From Marinomonas sp. CT5 (GTDB lineage Bacteria; Pseudomonadota; Gammaproteobacteria; Pseudomonadales; Marinomonadaceae): a stretch of DNA of 64,000 bases. Each line of letters starts with the position of its first letter. Position 1 is the stretch's first letter. The notes beneath the pieces are model-generated. The model was not told where the DNA came from, did no database searches, and saw only the letters and a program-made list of their open reading frames with translations. The position numbers and the translations under genes are program-made. Shown in pieces: positions 17,391 to 25,714 of this stretch. The stretch lies in assembly GCF_018336975.1 (NCBI RefSeq), contig NZ_CP025572.1, forward strand, positions 1 through 64,000. The letters run 5' to 3'.

Positions 17391-18350
17391 TTAATGATAA
17401 AGCCTTGCCAAGGATGACACCATTTTCTCCATTTCTGCCCGCAGTTCTGGCGGGCCTATCACTTCTAGTTCAGCCCCAAAGCGTAAGAGTTCTGCACAAC
17501 CGTATACCGATTCGCCTACTGGAAATCTGGCTCGGTGCCAACCTGATTCGTCCATTGGTTCTATCTGAGCTTGATTTACCGCATAGGAAGAGCAAACGTG
17601 TTGCATGATCTTTCTACCGAGAGACGTTAAACGCACCTCGGCAATAATAGGAAACTGCACCACTTCCATTCGGCGTAAACTGTCTTGCCAAAATGCCGTT
17701 AAATTAAAGTCTTTGGGGCGTTCGAATGTTTCATCTAGTAAGATTAATGATTCAATACGAGAGACTCTGTATGTCCGCACGTCTGTTTCTACTTGTGCAA
17801 GCAAATACCACTGGCCGCCTTTTAAAACGATGCCCAGAGGTTGTAGCTGGCGATTAATTTCTCCTTTCCAGCTTTGATATTGCATGACAACACCGCGTTG
17901 TTCTAATACCGCTGTCATTAGGTCTGGCAAGTAAGTGACTTTTTCATCGTCAGAAAACCAATTGGGCGCATCCAGCAAAAATCGACTTTGTAAGCGGTCG
18001 ATTTCAGGTCGTATGTTTTCTGGTAAGGCGGCCTTTAACTTTAATTGAGCATCGGCAAGGAGGGTGTCTATCCCCATTTTTTGCGCAGGACCAGACAACC
18101 CGGCTAAAAACAGTGTTTCTGCTTCTTTGGCGGAAAGCCCATTCAAACGGGTGCGATAACCTTGTAACAACCGATAGCCACCTTGAACTCCTTGTTCGCT
18201 GTAGACGGGGACGCCAATGGCGCTAAGTGCTTCGATATCCCGATAAACCGTACGAATAGAGGTTTCACAGGCGTCAGCCAATTCGGCGGCCGTGACCTTC
18301 TCGTGGGTTTGCAACATCATCAGCATTTTGAGTATTCGGCTGGCTCGCAT
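17391..18350 (-). CDS. YafY-type transcriptional regulator (HTH_11 plus WYL domain)
   Basis: A 319-residue regulator. The N-terminal HTH_11 is at about residues 1-55 (ASRILKMLMMLQTHEKVTAA, then CETSIRTVYRDIEALSAIG). The central WYL domain (about 140-210) carries the ligand-binding pattern QPLGIVLKGGQWYLLAQVE with TYRVSRIESL, and a C-terminal WCX extension follows. WYL regulators respond to unknown small ligands or nucleic-acid signals. It is divergent from a GST gene with a perfect palindrome between them, so it probably controls the GST gene and itself. Confidence 0.88.
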   Translation of the reverse strand: MRASRILKMLMMLQTHEKVTAAELADACETSIRTVYRDIEALSAIGVPVYSEQGVQGGYRLLQGYRTRLNGLSAKEAETLFLAGLSGPAQKMGIDTLLADAQLKLKAALPENIRPEIDRLQSRFLLDAPNWFSDDEKVTYLPDLMTAVLEQRGVVMQYQSWKGEINRQLQPLGIVLKGGQWYLLAQVETDVRTYRVSRIESLILLDETFERPKDFNLTAFWQDSLRRMEVVQFPIIAEVRLTSLGRKIMQHVCSSYAVNQAQIEPMDESGWHRARFPVGESVYGCAELLRFGAELEVIGPPELRAEMEKMVSSLARLYH

Positions 18351-18442
18351 GAGATTCTCCTGTCGCTGTTCTTTATCGTCGAGCTAAGTCATCTTGCCAA
18401 CTAACAGCATTAAGCGAATGTTATTTCACCAGTATAAAGTAT

Positions 18443-18467
18443 AAACCTGACACTAGATGTCAGGTTT
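18443..18467. promoter_or_regulatory. Perfect operator palindrome between the YafY-type gene and gst
   Basis: AAACCTGACA (18443-18452) and TGTCAGGTTT (18458-18467) are exact complements with a 5-nt centre. It lies 62 nt before the gst start, next to two TATAAA boxes (18433-18438, 18440-18445). CCTGACA-type halves are what I would expect for this regulator family, but the assignment is inferred from position. Confidence 0.7.
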
Positions 18468-18529
18468 GGTCACTAATATAGCTCATGTAACCACCAAAAA
18501 TGATCTAACAACCTACTGAGGTAACGGAT

Positions 18530-19171
18530 ATGAGCGAGATTCAAAGCAACCAAGACACCATCACCCTGTACCATGCTCCACAAACCCGAGGCACTGGCAT
18601 TTGGGTATTGCTGGAAGAGTTGGGGATTCCCTATGACATGAAAGTGCTGAATTTCAAAGCCGGTGAAAATCAACAACCAGAGTTTCTCGCTATCAATCCT
18701 TTGGGGAAATTTCCAACCCTTGTTCATAACGGCACTGTGGTTACAGAGCAAGTTGCTTGTTACACCTACTTGGCCGATCTGTTTCCTGAAAAAGGCTTAG
18801 CGCCTGCTTTCAATGATCCAAAACGTGGTGCGTATTTACGTTGGATGGCCTATCAAGGCAGCAGTTTTGAACCCGCTGTGATCGACAAAGCGTTTAATCG
18901 CCCTGAAGTCGCGGCGTCTCAATCATCCTATGGCAGCTTTGATAAAATGCTGCAAACGCTATTCGATCAAATCGCCAAAGGCCCTTATTTATTGGGAGAA
19001 GAGCTGTACGCAGTGGATATTCTTTGGGGCTTGAGTTTGAAGTGGTGCCGCATGTTTGGACTCATTACGACGAATCCTGTGGTCGACGCCTACATTGACC
19101 GTGTTATATCACGCCCTACCTTCACAAGAGTGGAGGAAAAAGAGCAAGCCTTGTTGCTTGCCCAGTCCTAA
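18530..19171 (+). CDS. Glutathione S-transferase family protein
   Basis: A 213-residue cytosolic GST. The N-terminal thioredoxin-like domain (residues about 10-85) starts ITLYHAPQTRGTGIWVLLEE and contains the cis-Pro block FLAINPLGKFPTLV and the glutathione contact VTEQVACYTYLADLFP. The helical C-terminal domain follows, with GPYLLGEELYAVDILWG as the N-capping motif. It lacks a clear catalytic Cys and probably uses Ser, Thr or Tyr. Ribosome site GAGG precedes the ATG. It is under the palindrome at 18443, so it may be induced through the WYL regulator. Confidence 0.88.
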   Translation: MSEIQSNQDTITLYHAPQTRGTGIWVLLEELGIPYDMKVLNFKAGENQQPEFLAINPLGKFPTLVHNGTVVTEQVACYTYLADLFPEKGLAPAFNDPKRGAYLRWMAYQGSSFEPAVIDKAFNRPEVAASQSSYGSFDKMLQTLFDQIAKGPYLLGEELYAVDILWGLSLKWCRMFGLITTNPVVDAYIDRVISRPTFTRVEEKEQALLLAQS

Positions 19172-19185
19172 TCAAATCTCTAATT

Positions 19186-19229
19186 AAAACAAAGCATGAG
19201 TATTATCGGTTACTCATGCTTTTTTGTTT
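19186..19229. terminator. Bidirectional terminator between gst and hmp
   Basis: AAAGCATGAGTA (19191-19202) and TACTCATGCTTT (19211-19222) form a perfect 12-bp stem with an 8-nt loop. It is flanked by an A-rich left side and TTTTTTGTTTT on the right, so it suits both converging genes. Confidence 0.88.
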
Positions 19230-19254
19230 TTCAGCTTAGTGTGTGACTTGTTTA

Positions 19255-20445
19255 TTAAACCTCTTGATGTGGTCCGAACAATTCATAATGAATACGGTCG
19301 GCTTCTACGCCAAGTGTGAGTAACTGTTGTTTAACAAACATCATGAAGCCAACTGGGCCGCAAAGATAAAACTCGCCATTCGTCAGCGGTAAGCTGTCTT
19401 TGATGACATCCAGTTGCATCATGCCTTTTGTTACGCCCTCTTCTTCGCTGTCGGCTTGTTCGTACCAAGTGTGAACGGACAAATTCAGTTGCTTCTTCAG
19501 GCTGTTCACGTGCTCTTTAAAGGAGTGTTGACCTTGGTGAGCACAAGCGTGTAAATAGCTCACTGGGTGGCTGTACTGCTGTTTGGCGAGTGTATCCAGC
19601 ATGGCTTGCATTGGGGTTAAACCAACGCCACCTGAAATCAGTACCACAGGTGTTTGCTTGTCTTGGAACACGAAGTCTCCGGCGGGTGGCATAACGTCAA
19701 TTTCATCGCCCACGTTTAAGTGATCATGCAGATAATTCGACATAACCCCTTTGATATCCCCTGCGCCTTCGCGTTTGACGCTAATGCGATAATTTTTGCC
19801 ATTGGCTGTGGTTGATAAAGAGTATTGACGTATCTCATCGAACTCATTGCCTTTTGGATGTAACTTAACGCCCAAGTATTGGCCTGGTTGGTAATCAATT
19901 ACCGCGCCGCCATCGATAGGTTCAAAGACAAAGCTGGTGACCAAATCCGATTCAGGTGTTTTCGAAGCGACACGGAAACGGCGGAAATCTTTCCAGCCAC
20001 CCAGTTGCGCAGCGCGTTCTTTATAAAGATCGCCTTCGACTTTGATAAATATTTCGGCCAACTGAGTGTATGCCGCTACCCAAGCTTCTTCTACGTCTTT
20101 GGTGAACGCATCTGGCGCCAATTCTCGTAAGGTTTCAATGAGGTGATGACCAACTATATCGTATTGATTTGGTTGAATATTAAAGCTGGTGTGTTTATGC
20201 GCAATACGCATCACTGCACTGGTTAGCACTTCTAAATTATCAATGTGTGTTGCGTACGCCGCGATGGCATTGAACAGAGCGGCAGGCTGGCCTCCGGTTC
20301 TTTGATGGGTCATGTTGAACACATCTTTTAGCTCCGGATTATGTGAAAACATACGCTGATAGAAGTGTTCAGTAATGGCCGTTCCTGCAGAGGCCAATAA
20401 AGGGATAGTGGCTTTTACTGTGTCGATATGCTGTTGAGCTAACAT
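19255..20445 (-). CDS. hmp: Flavohemoprotein (nitric oxide dioxygenase)
   Basis: A 396-residue cytoplasmic enzyme that turns NO and O2 into nitrate using NAD(P)H. Residues 1-140 are a globin with distal Y29 and proximal H85 in place. Residues about 150-255 form the FAD domain (QPGQYLGVKL, RQYSLS), and 265-396 the NAD domain (LISGGVGLTPMQAML, FYLCGPVGFM). Length matches E. coli Hmp. A sigma-54-type promoter and NorR-like sites stand upstream, with norR divergent, so induction by NO through NorR is strongly suggested. Confidence 0.97.
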   Translation of the reverse strand: MLAQQHIDTVKATIPLLASAGTAITEHFYQRMFSHNPELKDVFNMTHQRTGGQPAALFNAIAAYATHIDNLEVLTSAVMRIAHKHTSFNIQPNQYDIVGHHLIETLRELAPDAFTKDVEEAWVAAYTQLAEIFIKVEGDLYKERAAQLGGWKDFRRFRVASKTPESDLVTSFVFEPIDGGAVIDYQPGQYLGVKLHPKGNEFDEIRQYSLSTTANGKNYRISVKREGAGDIKGVMSNYLHDHLNVGDEIDVMPPAGDFVFQDKQTPVVLISGGVGLTPMQAMLDTLAKQQYSHPVSYLHACAHQGQHSFKEHVNSLKKQLNLSVHTWYEQADSEEEGVTKGMMQLDVIKDSLPLTNGEFYLCGPVGFMMFVKQQLLTLGVEADRIHYELFGPHQEV

Positions 20446-20495
20446 GGTATTTCCTTTTTAAGTGAGCAAAAAAATGCGTTGATAACTCTTCTATA

Positions 20496-20510
20496 GCGAA
20501 GGACGTGCCA
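20496..20510 (-). promoter_or_regulatory. Sigma-54 promoter for hmp
   Basis: The minus strand reads TTGGCACGTCCTTCGCT. The GG at 20509-20508 (-24) and GC at 20497-20496 (-12) are 10 nt apart, as RpoN promoters require. It lies about 50 nt before the hmp start and downstream of the NorR-like sites. Confidence 0.72.
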
Positions 20511-20562
20511 AATAAAAATAGGAAATAAAATCAATACTTTATAATTTTTTAACATTAACAGA

Positions 20563-20577
20563 GAGTCAATTTGACTC
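20563..20577. promoter_or_regulatory. NorR binding site (enhancer) 1
   Basis: GAGTCAATTTGACTC is a perfect 7+1+7 palindrome containing GTCAATTTGAC (20565-20575), which fits the GT-N7-AC core of NorR enhancer sites. It stands about 55-70 bp upstream of the hmp -24 element. Confidence 0.65.
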
Positions 20578-20608
20578 GTAAAATGAAAAGTCTTTATGAT
20601 ACCTTTGA

Positions 20609-20619
20609 GTCAAAATGAC
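20609..20619. promoter_or_regulatory. NorR binding site (enhancer) 2
   Basis: GTCAAAATGAC again fits GT-N7-AC, 44 bp (centre to centre) from site 1. It falls inside the reading frame if norR is started at 20596, an argument for the later start at 20653. Confidence 0.55.
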
Positions 20620-20652
20620 ATAGCTGCTAATTCACCTTTTGAGCCGATAATG

Positions 20653-22263
20653 ATGAATCAGGTTTCTAACAACGCTTTGTTGAGTTTTGCTCTTGATCTT
20701 GCCAGCGCGGTGACACAAGCAAATCGCTTCGAGCAATTGGTTTATGCCGTACGTGCAACGATTAATTGCGATGCGGTGGTGCTATTAGCGCATAACAATG
20801 GCGTACTCACGCCACTTGCCCAACGAGGTTTATCGGATGATCTGATGGGACGTCGTTTTACCATTAATGATCACCCTCGTTTGAAAGCGATCTGTAGCGG
20901 TCATTATCCTGTTCGCTTTCCTGCAGATTCACAGCTTCCCGATCCCTACGATGGCATGGTGTTAGGCCACGATGACAATTTACCAGTGCACTCTTGTATG
21001 GGCGTTCCGCTTTATTTGGAGGGTAAATTAATTGGTGTGGTGACCCTAGACAGCATCATGCCGGGTGTTTTTGATGATATTGATGCACGTGCGTTGGAGA
21101 TTATCGGCACCATGGCGGCCATGACGCTAAATACCGCTATCTTAATGGAAAAATTAGAAAACCAGTCGCAACATGCTCAAAACGTATTAAAAGTAATGGG
21201 CGAACAAAGCCATGAAATGATAGGCCAGAGCAAAGCCATGCAAGACCTTAAACAGTCGATTAATCTGGTCGCTCCTTCGGACTTTGCCATTTTGATTGAA
21301 GGGGAAACCGGTGTCGGTAAAGAGTTGGTTGCGAGAGCATTACATGAGCATTCTGCGCGCTCTGAAGCGCCAATGGTATACGTAAACTGTGCTGCGATTC
21401 CTCATCATCTTATCGAAAGTGAGCTTTTCGGGCATGTAAAAGGCGCGTTTACCGGAGCCGATAGAGACAGAGACGGTAAATTTCTATTGGCCGATGGCGG
21501 TACTTTATTACTTGATGAAATTGGTGAGTTGCCGCTGGAAGTACAAGGGACTTTGTTGCGCGCTATTCAAAATCAAGAAATCCAAGCCGTGGGCAAAGAT
21601 CAAGTACGCAAGGTAAACGTTCGAATCATAGCAGCCACTAATCGGCATCTAGAAACCGAAGTGGCAGAGCATCGCTTTCGTGCAGATTTATTCCATCGTC
21701 TTAGTGTGTTCCCGATTCAAGTTCCTGCACTACGTGATAGAAAAGGCGATATTGCTTTGTTGGCCGGATTCTTCGCCGAGCGTTTTCGACGCAAATTAGG
21801 CCTTCAACAACTCGCTTTGTCAGCGTCGGCTATCGACATGCTCGAAGCGTATCATTGGCCTGGTAACGTCAGAGAGCTAGAACACGTCATTTCCCGTGCG
21901 GCACTATTTTCTAAGGCCGAGAGTTCAAAGGTAGAAAGTGCTAAGACTGAAAACGTGAAATTTGGTCGAACAAAAAAAATTACAACCATTACGCCAATGC
22001 ACTTAACTGGGTTACAAATTGATCATGGATATCAAGAAAAGGTACAGGCTAATGTAATATCTGAGCCATCGTCAGATAAACAAAAAACCATTGATTTACG
22101 TTTAGAAACAGAGACTTATCAACGAAATTTAATCCGCAAAGCATTAGAAAGCAATGACGGCAACTGGACCAAAGCGGCTCAGCAGTTGTCTATGGATCGC
22201 GCCAACCTAGCTCGCTTGGCAAAACGCTTAGGGATTGTCGTTGCCAAAGAAGTACGTTCTTAA
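20653..22263 (+). CDS. norR: NO-responsive sigma-54 activator NorR
   Basis: A 536-residue enhancer-binding protein. Residues about 10-170 are a GAF domain that in NorR binds a non-haem iron sensing NO; the conserved [12 protein letters not shown] and VHSCMGVPL (Cys ligand region) are present. The AAA+ domain has Walker A GETGVGKE, the sigma-54 contact loop GAFTGAD and GNVRELEH. A Fis-type HTH ends the protein ([20 protein letters not shown]). ATG 20653 is chosen because it matches the E. coli NorR N-terminus; the frame is open from 20596. The linker before the HTH (about residues 415-480) is longer and more charged than usual. No norVW is nearby; hmp is the apparent target. Confidence 0.92.
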   Translation: MNQVSNNALLSFALDLASAVTQANRFEQLVYAVRATINCDAVVLLAHNNGVLTPLAQRGLSDDLMGRRFTINDHPRLKAICSGHYPVRFPADSQLPDPYDGMVLGHDDNLPVHSCMGVPLYLEGKLIGVVTLDSIMPGVFDDIDARALEIIGTMAAMTLNTAILMEKLENQSQHAQNVLKVMGEQSHEMIGQSKAMQDLKQSINLVAPSDFAILIEGETGVGKELVARALHEHSARSEAPMVYVNCAAIPHHLIESELFGHVKGAFTGADRDRDGKFLLADGGTLLLDEIGELPLEVQGTLLRAIQNQEIQAVGKDQVRKVNVRIIAATNRHLETEVAEHRFRADLFHRLSVFPIQVPALRDRKGDIALLAGFFAERFRRKLGLQQLALSASAIDMLEAYHWPGNVRELEHVISRAALFSKAESSKVESAKTENVKFGRTKKITTITPMHLTGLQIDHGYQEKVQANVISEPSSDKQKTIDLRLETETYQRNLIRKALESNDGNWTKAAQQLSMDRANLARLAKRLGIVVAKEVRS

Positions 22264-22364
22264 TCGTAAAGCGTTTCGGAAGCGCAACGACATTCCGCTG
22301 AGGTAGGCGTTAGTTTCGAGTAAGAATGTCATTGGCTTTGATTACAAGTAGCGCTGGTAATAAT

Positions 22365-22790
22365 TTACTGGTGTCTCGCTGCACTCACCTGTCGGATTCG
22401 CTCAGCAGGAAACTCAAGTTTGGGCAATAAATAGGCTTTCAAATCTTCAGCATAACCCAGTTCGTCTAAAGCGGCGGCCATGCAATTGAGCCACATGGCT
22501 TTTTCTTTCTCTGTGACGATTAGATGAGCATGGGCTTGCGGTAAGCTGATTGGGCCGTATTTTTTCGAAAAGAGTTTCTCGCCACCCATCCAGCCAGATA
22601 GAAAAGACACCAGTTTATCTATGGTCAGTTCGATATCGCTTGGATGCATATCGAATAATGGACGATATTCTGGTGTATTTTCCATGATTCTATAGAAGGT
22701 TTCGACCAAACTTTGTAAGCCTGTTAATCCACCCACGGCTTGTAATGTTGCGTCACCTTCACCATATGTTGGCGGGTTAGAAGTGGTCAT
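22365..22790 (-). CDS. Group II truncated hemoglobin
   Basis: A 141-residue globin of the 2-over-2 type (YjbI/trHbO group). Recognisable are YRIMENTPEYRPLFDMHPSD, the FLSGWMGGEKLFSKKYG block typical of group II, and the proximal His region LPQAHAHLIVTEKEKAMWL. Such proteins bind O2 and NO and can reduce peroxides or help with NO defence. It is convergent with norR and close to hmp, which suits a role in NO/O2 chemistry. A small membrane-protein gene ends directly before its ATG on the same strand, so the two are probably coupled. Confidence 0.9.
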   Translation of the reverse strand: MTTSNPPTYGEGDATLQAVGGLTGLQSLVETFYRIMENTPEYRPLFDMHPSDIELTIDKLVSFLSGWMGGEKLFSKKYGPISLPQAHAHLIVTEKEKAMWLNCMAAALDELGYAEDLKAYLLPKLEFPAERIRQVSAARHQ

Positions 22791-22994
22791 TTATTCGACG
22801 TCTTTTGGTTGGTTTTGTGCTTTTTTAGCGGCTTTTTCTTGATCCATTTTGATCGAATTGCGATAACCGCCCAAGGCAGCCAACGCCCCGATAATGAAAC
22901 TCATGTAAAGTGGAATTTGAAACAGCATAGTGATACTGATAAAAACACACCCGACGGCTAAACCTTCGATAAAGGGTTTGAGTTTCTTGGGCAT
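22791..22994 (-). CDS. Small membrane protein coupled to the truncated hemoglobin
   Basis: A 67-residue protein with two hydrophobic stretches (about residues 8-25, LAVGCVFISITMLFQIP, and 26-40, YMSFIIGALAALGG) and a charged C-terminal tail rich in Lys, Gln and Glu. The start is ATG 22994 with GGAG 7 nt upstream; an upstream TTG-type extension is unlikely. Its stop codon abuts the ATG of the globin gene with no gap, so the pair is one transcript. No family is recognised. A membrane partner or unrelated housekeeping role are both possible. Confidence 0.7.
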   Translation of the reverse strand: MPKKLKPFIEGLAVGCVFISITMLFQIPLYMSFIIGALAALGGYRNSIKMDQEKAAKKAQNQPKDVE

Positions 22995-23061
22995 AACTGT
23001 TCTCCGAGCGTTAAAAAATATACGCGAGTCTAGCAAATTTCAGCGAAGATGTGAGCAGGAT

Positions 23062-23295
23062 TGTGGAAAAAAGCATCACTTATCCAACATTAGGAGACGT
23101 TAATTTAAGAATGTTTTTTCTATGTGGATTTGTGGGTAACTAGGTTATAAATGAGGATAATAACTGACAAGAGGCATTTCTTGCTCATTATTTACACAAA
23201 ACGATGAATAAATACCTGTAAATGTGAATAACTGCTATTATTTTCCACAGATTTTTCTGTGGCAGATTTGATCTGTTGTTTGATTTTTATCCACA
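23062..23295. promoter_or_regulatory. Cluster of DnaA-box-like 9-mers in an AT-rich gap
   Basis: TTATCCACA at 23287-23295 and TTATTCACA on the minus strand at 23223-23231 match the DnaA consensus TTATNCACA. One-mismatch forms are TTTTCCACA (23241-23249 plus strand; 23062-23070 minus) and TTACCCACA (23132-23140 minus); TTATCCAAC lies at 23080-23088. Only one GATC is present and dnaA, mnmG or rpmH are absent, so this is probably not the main origin. Confidence 0.4.
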
Positions 23296-23325
23296 GTATT
23301 GAAGATACACACAAGAGAGCCGCTA

Positions 23326-24690
23326 GTGCTAAAGTTATCCCCTAATTCTATTTTTCGCTCGTATCGTGCAAATGCTGTACTGAATCAAAAAATTTGGCGC
23401 ATGGCATGGCCGCCAATGGTATCAAACATCACCACGCCGCTACTTGGCTTAGTCGACACAGCCGTGGTTGGTCATTTAGCCACAGCAACCCATCTTGCTG
23501 CTGTGGCGATTGGTGCGAGCATTTTTAGCTTTCTATTTTGGGCGTTTGGCTTTTTGCGTATGGGCTCAACTGGATTGACAGCGCAAGCCCTTGGACAAGG
23601 AGACGAAAGGCGTGTTCGTGAGTTGCTTCTGCAATCCATTTTAATGGGTGTATTCATCGGGCTAATCTTGATTTTGTTCCGAGCCCCATTGATTGATTTG
23701 GCGATAACCTTAATGGAACCCAGTGCTGAAGTAGAGCCTTGGGCGCGTTTGTATTGTGAAGCGCGAATTCTTAGCGCACCAGCGGTCTTAGCCGGTTATG
23801 CCTTAATGGGCTGGTTCTTTGGTGTGCAATATTCTAAAGGACCACTGTGGATGCTGTTGGTGATTAACATTGCCAACATGATTCTCGATTATGTCGCCGT
23901 TTATGGATTGGGTATGGCCAGTGATGGCGTGGCGTGGGCAACGGTGGCGGCCCATTATATTGGCGTGACGGTAGCGGGTGTGTTGGCTTGGCATAAATTG
24001 AAAGGTTTTTCAGGCCATGTACCCTTACGTGTTTTGGCGAAATGGCGCGAATACATGGCGTTAGTCAAAGTGAATCGTTACCTGTTTGTACGCACCATCC
24101 TCTTGTTGTTAGTGATGTTATTTTTTACCGCCCAAGGTGCGCGCCAAGGGGATTCTATTCTTGCCGCGAATGCTGTGTTGCTGACTTTCTTGATGATTAT
24201 TTCTAACGCCTTGGATGGTTTTGCTTTTTCGGTGGAAGCCTTGTGCGGCGAATATTATGGCCGTAAAGACAAAGCGAATTTTAACAAGGTGATTCAGCTT
24301 TCGACTTATTGGGCGCTACTCGCAGCCGTAGTTTTGATGCTGATTTTCTGGCTTTTTGGTAATCAAATCATAGCCTTATTGACCAGTGTGCAAAGCGTTC
24401 GAGACGATGCCGCTCTGTACCTACCTTGGCTCATTTCCTTCCCTCTGTTGGGTATTTGGTCCTTTATGTTGGATGGTGTCTTCATTGGCACAACTAGCGT
24501 AAAACAAATGCAAAACACCATGATTATTTGTGTGGTTGGCGTGTTCTTTCCGGTTTGGTTTATGACTCAAGACCTTGGCAATCATGGTTTATGGCTTAGC
24601 CAAGCCATGTTGTTTATCGCTAGAGCCATCACTTTATATTGGTGTTATCTGCAAAATATGAAAAAAGAGGTTTGGTTCGCGAACCATTAA
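23326..24690 (+). CDS. MATE family efflux transporter (DinF-like)
   Basis: A 454-residue inner-membrane antiporter with about 12 transmembrane segments, expected to expel cationic drugs or metabolites in exchange for H+ or Na+. The DinF-branch N-terminal block WPPMVSNITTPLLGLVDTAV and the following VGHLATATHLAAVAIG are clear, as is GSTGLTAQALGQGD. The start is taken as GTG 23326 with AAGAGAG upstream; the open frame reaches back to TTG 23299, which would overlap the last DnaA box. It is convergent with the LldR-like gene, the stops being 7 nt apart. Confidence 0.88.
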   Translation: MLKLSPNSIFRSYRANAVLNQKIWRMAWPPMVSNITTPLLGLVDTAVVGHLATATHLAAVAIGASIFSFLFWAFGFLRMGSTGLTAQALGQGDERRVRELLLQSILMGVFIGLILILFRAPLIDLAITLMEPSAEVEPWARLYCEARILSAPAVLAGYALMGWFFGVQYSKGPLWMLLVINIANMILDYVAVYGLGMASDGVAWATVAAHYIGVTVAGVLAWHKLKGFSGHVPLRVLAKWREYMALVKVNRYLFVRTILLLLVMLFFTAQGARQGDSILAANAVLLTFLMIISNALDGFAFSVEALCGEYYGRKDKANFNKVIQLSTYWALLAAVVLMLIFWLFGNQIIALLTSVQSVRDDAALYLPWLISFPLLGIWSFMLDGVFIGTTSVKQMQNTMIICVVGVFFPVWFMTQDLGNHGLWLSQAMLFIARAITLYWCYLQNMKKEVWFANH

Positions 24691-24697
24691 GCCTTGA

Positions 24698-25474
24698 TCA
24701 ACGTAAATTCTGCTGCTCGTTTCTGCGAAGCGAGCGCTGGATTCGTGTTTCCTCTTGGCGCATTTTTAATAAGTTGTCTTCCACAAAAAGCAAATGGGTA
24801 TGTGCTGCTGTCCGAGCCGCTTCGGCGTCGCCATCCATAATGGCTTGATATAGATTCGCATGTTGCTCCATCACTCGTTGGCGTGCGGCTTGTTTCTCGA
24901 ATAAGTTTCTTAAGTTGCTTGAAATACTTTTCGCTAACATAGCGTGCAGGCTGCGGAGTGTGTGAAGCAAGACTACGTTGTGTGCTGCTTCAGCAATGAT
25001 CATGTGAAACTCCACATCTAACTTGGCTTCCAAAGCGAAGGCTTTATGTTGATTCGCATCTATTAATTGATGAAAACACTGTGTGAGTTTGGTTTTGTCC
25101 GCGTCTGTGCTGCGCAACGCCGCATAATACGCGGCAAGGCTCTCTAACGCATCGCGAAACTCCAATTGGTCGTATAAGAATTCATCATGAGAGCTGATCA
25201 AATCTTGCAACGGATCTTCAAAAGAACTGCCAAGCTGTTCTGATACATACGTTCCTCCACCATGACGGCTGAATAACACGCCACGGGCGATTAGTTTTTG
25301 AATGGCTTCCCTCAACGAAGGGCGAGATACTTCAAAGCGGGCTGCAAGCTCTCTTTCTGGTGGTAGTTTTTGCCCCGCCGTAAAGCTGCCTTCCAAAATC
25401 ATGCTTTCGAGTTCTTTCATGATGATGTCGGAAATTTTCGGCTGTTTAACTCGACCAAAGTGATTGGTATTCAT
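24698..25474 (-). CDS. GntR/FCD regulator, LldR/PdhR-like
   Basis: A 258-residue regulator. The winged helix lies at about residues 10-75 (AGQKLPPERELAARFEVSRP, then SLREAIQKLIARGVL), the wording typical of the FadR/LldR/PdhR branch. The FCD domain (about 100-240) has the metal-site pattern with D at LDVEFHMIIAEAAHN and later His residues. It is divergent from a D-lactate-dehydrogenase-type gene with two TGGT-N3-ACCA operators between them, which is the LldR binding pattern. Lactate or a related 2-hydroxyacid is the likely inducer. Confidence 0.86.
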   Translation of the reverse strand: MNTNHFGRVKQPKISDIIMKELESMILEGSFTAGQKLPPERELAARFEVSRPSLREAIQKLIARGVLFSRHGGGTYVSEQLGSSFEDPLQDLISSHDEFLYDQLEFRDALESLAAYYAALRSTDADKTKLTQCFHQLIDANQHKAFALEAKLDVEFHMIIAEAAHNVVLLHTLRSLHAMLAKSISSNLRNLFEKQAARQRVMEQHANLYQAIMDGDAEAARTAAHTHLLFVEDNLLKMRQEETRIQRSLRRNEQQNLR

Positions 25475-25536
25475 AGCGTTTCCTAAAATTTATTCTCGAA
25501 TTTAGAATTTTTGCCAGTTGTGCATAAGTTTAAAAG

Positions 25537-25547
25537 TGGTAAAACCA
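25537..25547. promoter_or_regulatory. LldR-type operator 1
   Basis: TGGTAAAACCA fits the TGGT-N3-ACCA pattern of LldR/FadR-branch regulators. It stands near the regulator start (25474), so autoregulation is possible. Confidence 0.5.
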
Positions 25548-25640
25548 ATTAAAATTGCCGATAAAATTCACGAAATAACGACAAAAGTATCAGTTGACAA
25601 AATACTATTAGGTTTTTAATGTGCCTTATACTTAAAAGGT

Positions 25641-25659
25641 AAATTGGTATTACCAATTT
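25641..25659. promoter_or_regulatory. LldR-type operator 2 in front of the D-lactate dehydrogenase gene
   Basis: AAATTGGTATTACCAATTT is a perfect 9+1+9 palindrome containing TTGGTATTACCAA. It lies just downstream of a TATACT box (25627-25632) and a TTGACA (25594-25599), in a place where a bound repressor would block transcription of the gene at 25715. Confidence 0.68.
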
Positions 25660-25714
25660 GTCTAGCGTTATTCCTTAGAACTTACAAAATAGGCTATTGG
25701 CTGTGGAACCTGCT

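Noticed and set aside
23062-23295. Chromosomal origin oriC
   Set aside because: DnaA-like boxes exist, but dnaA, mnmG, rpmH and a GATC cluster are missing; kept only as a possible DnaA-binding site.
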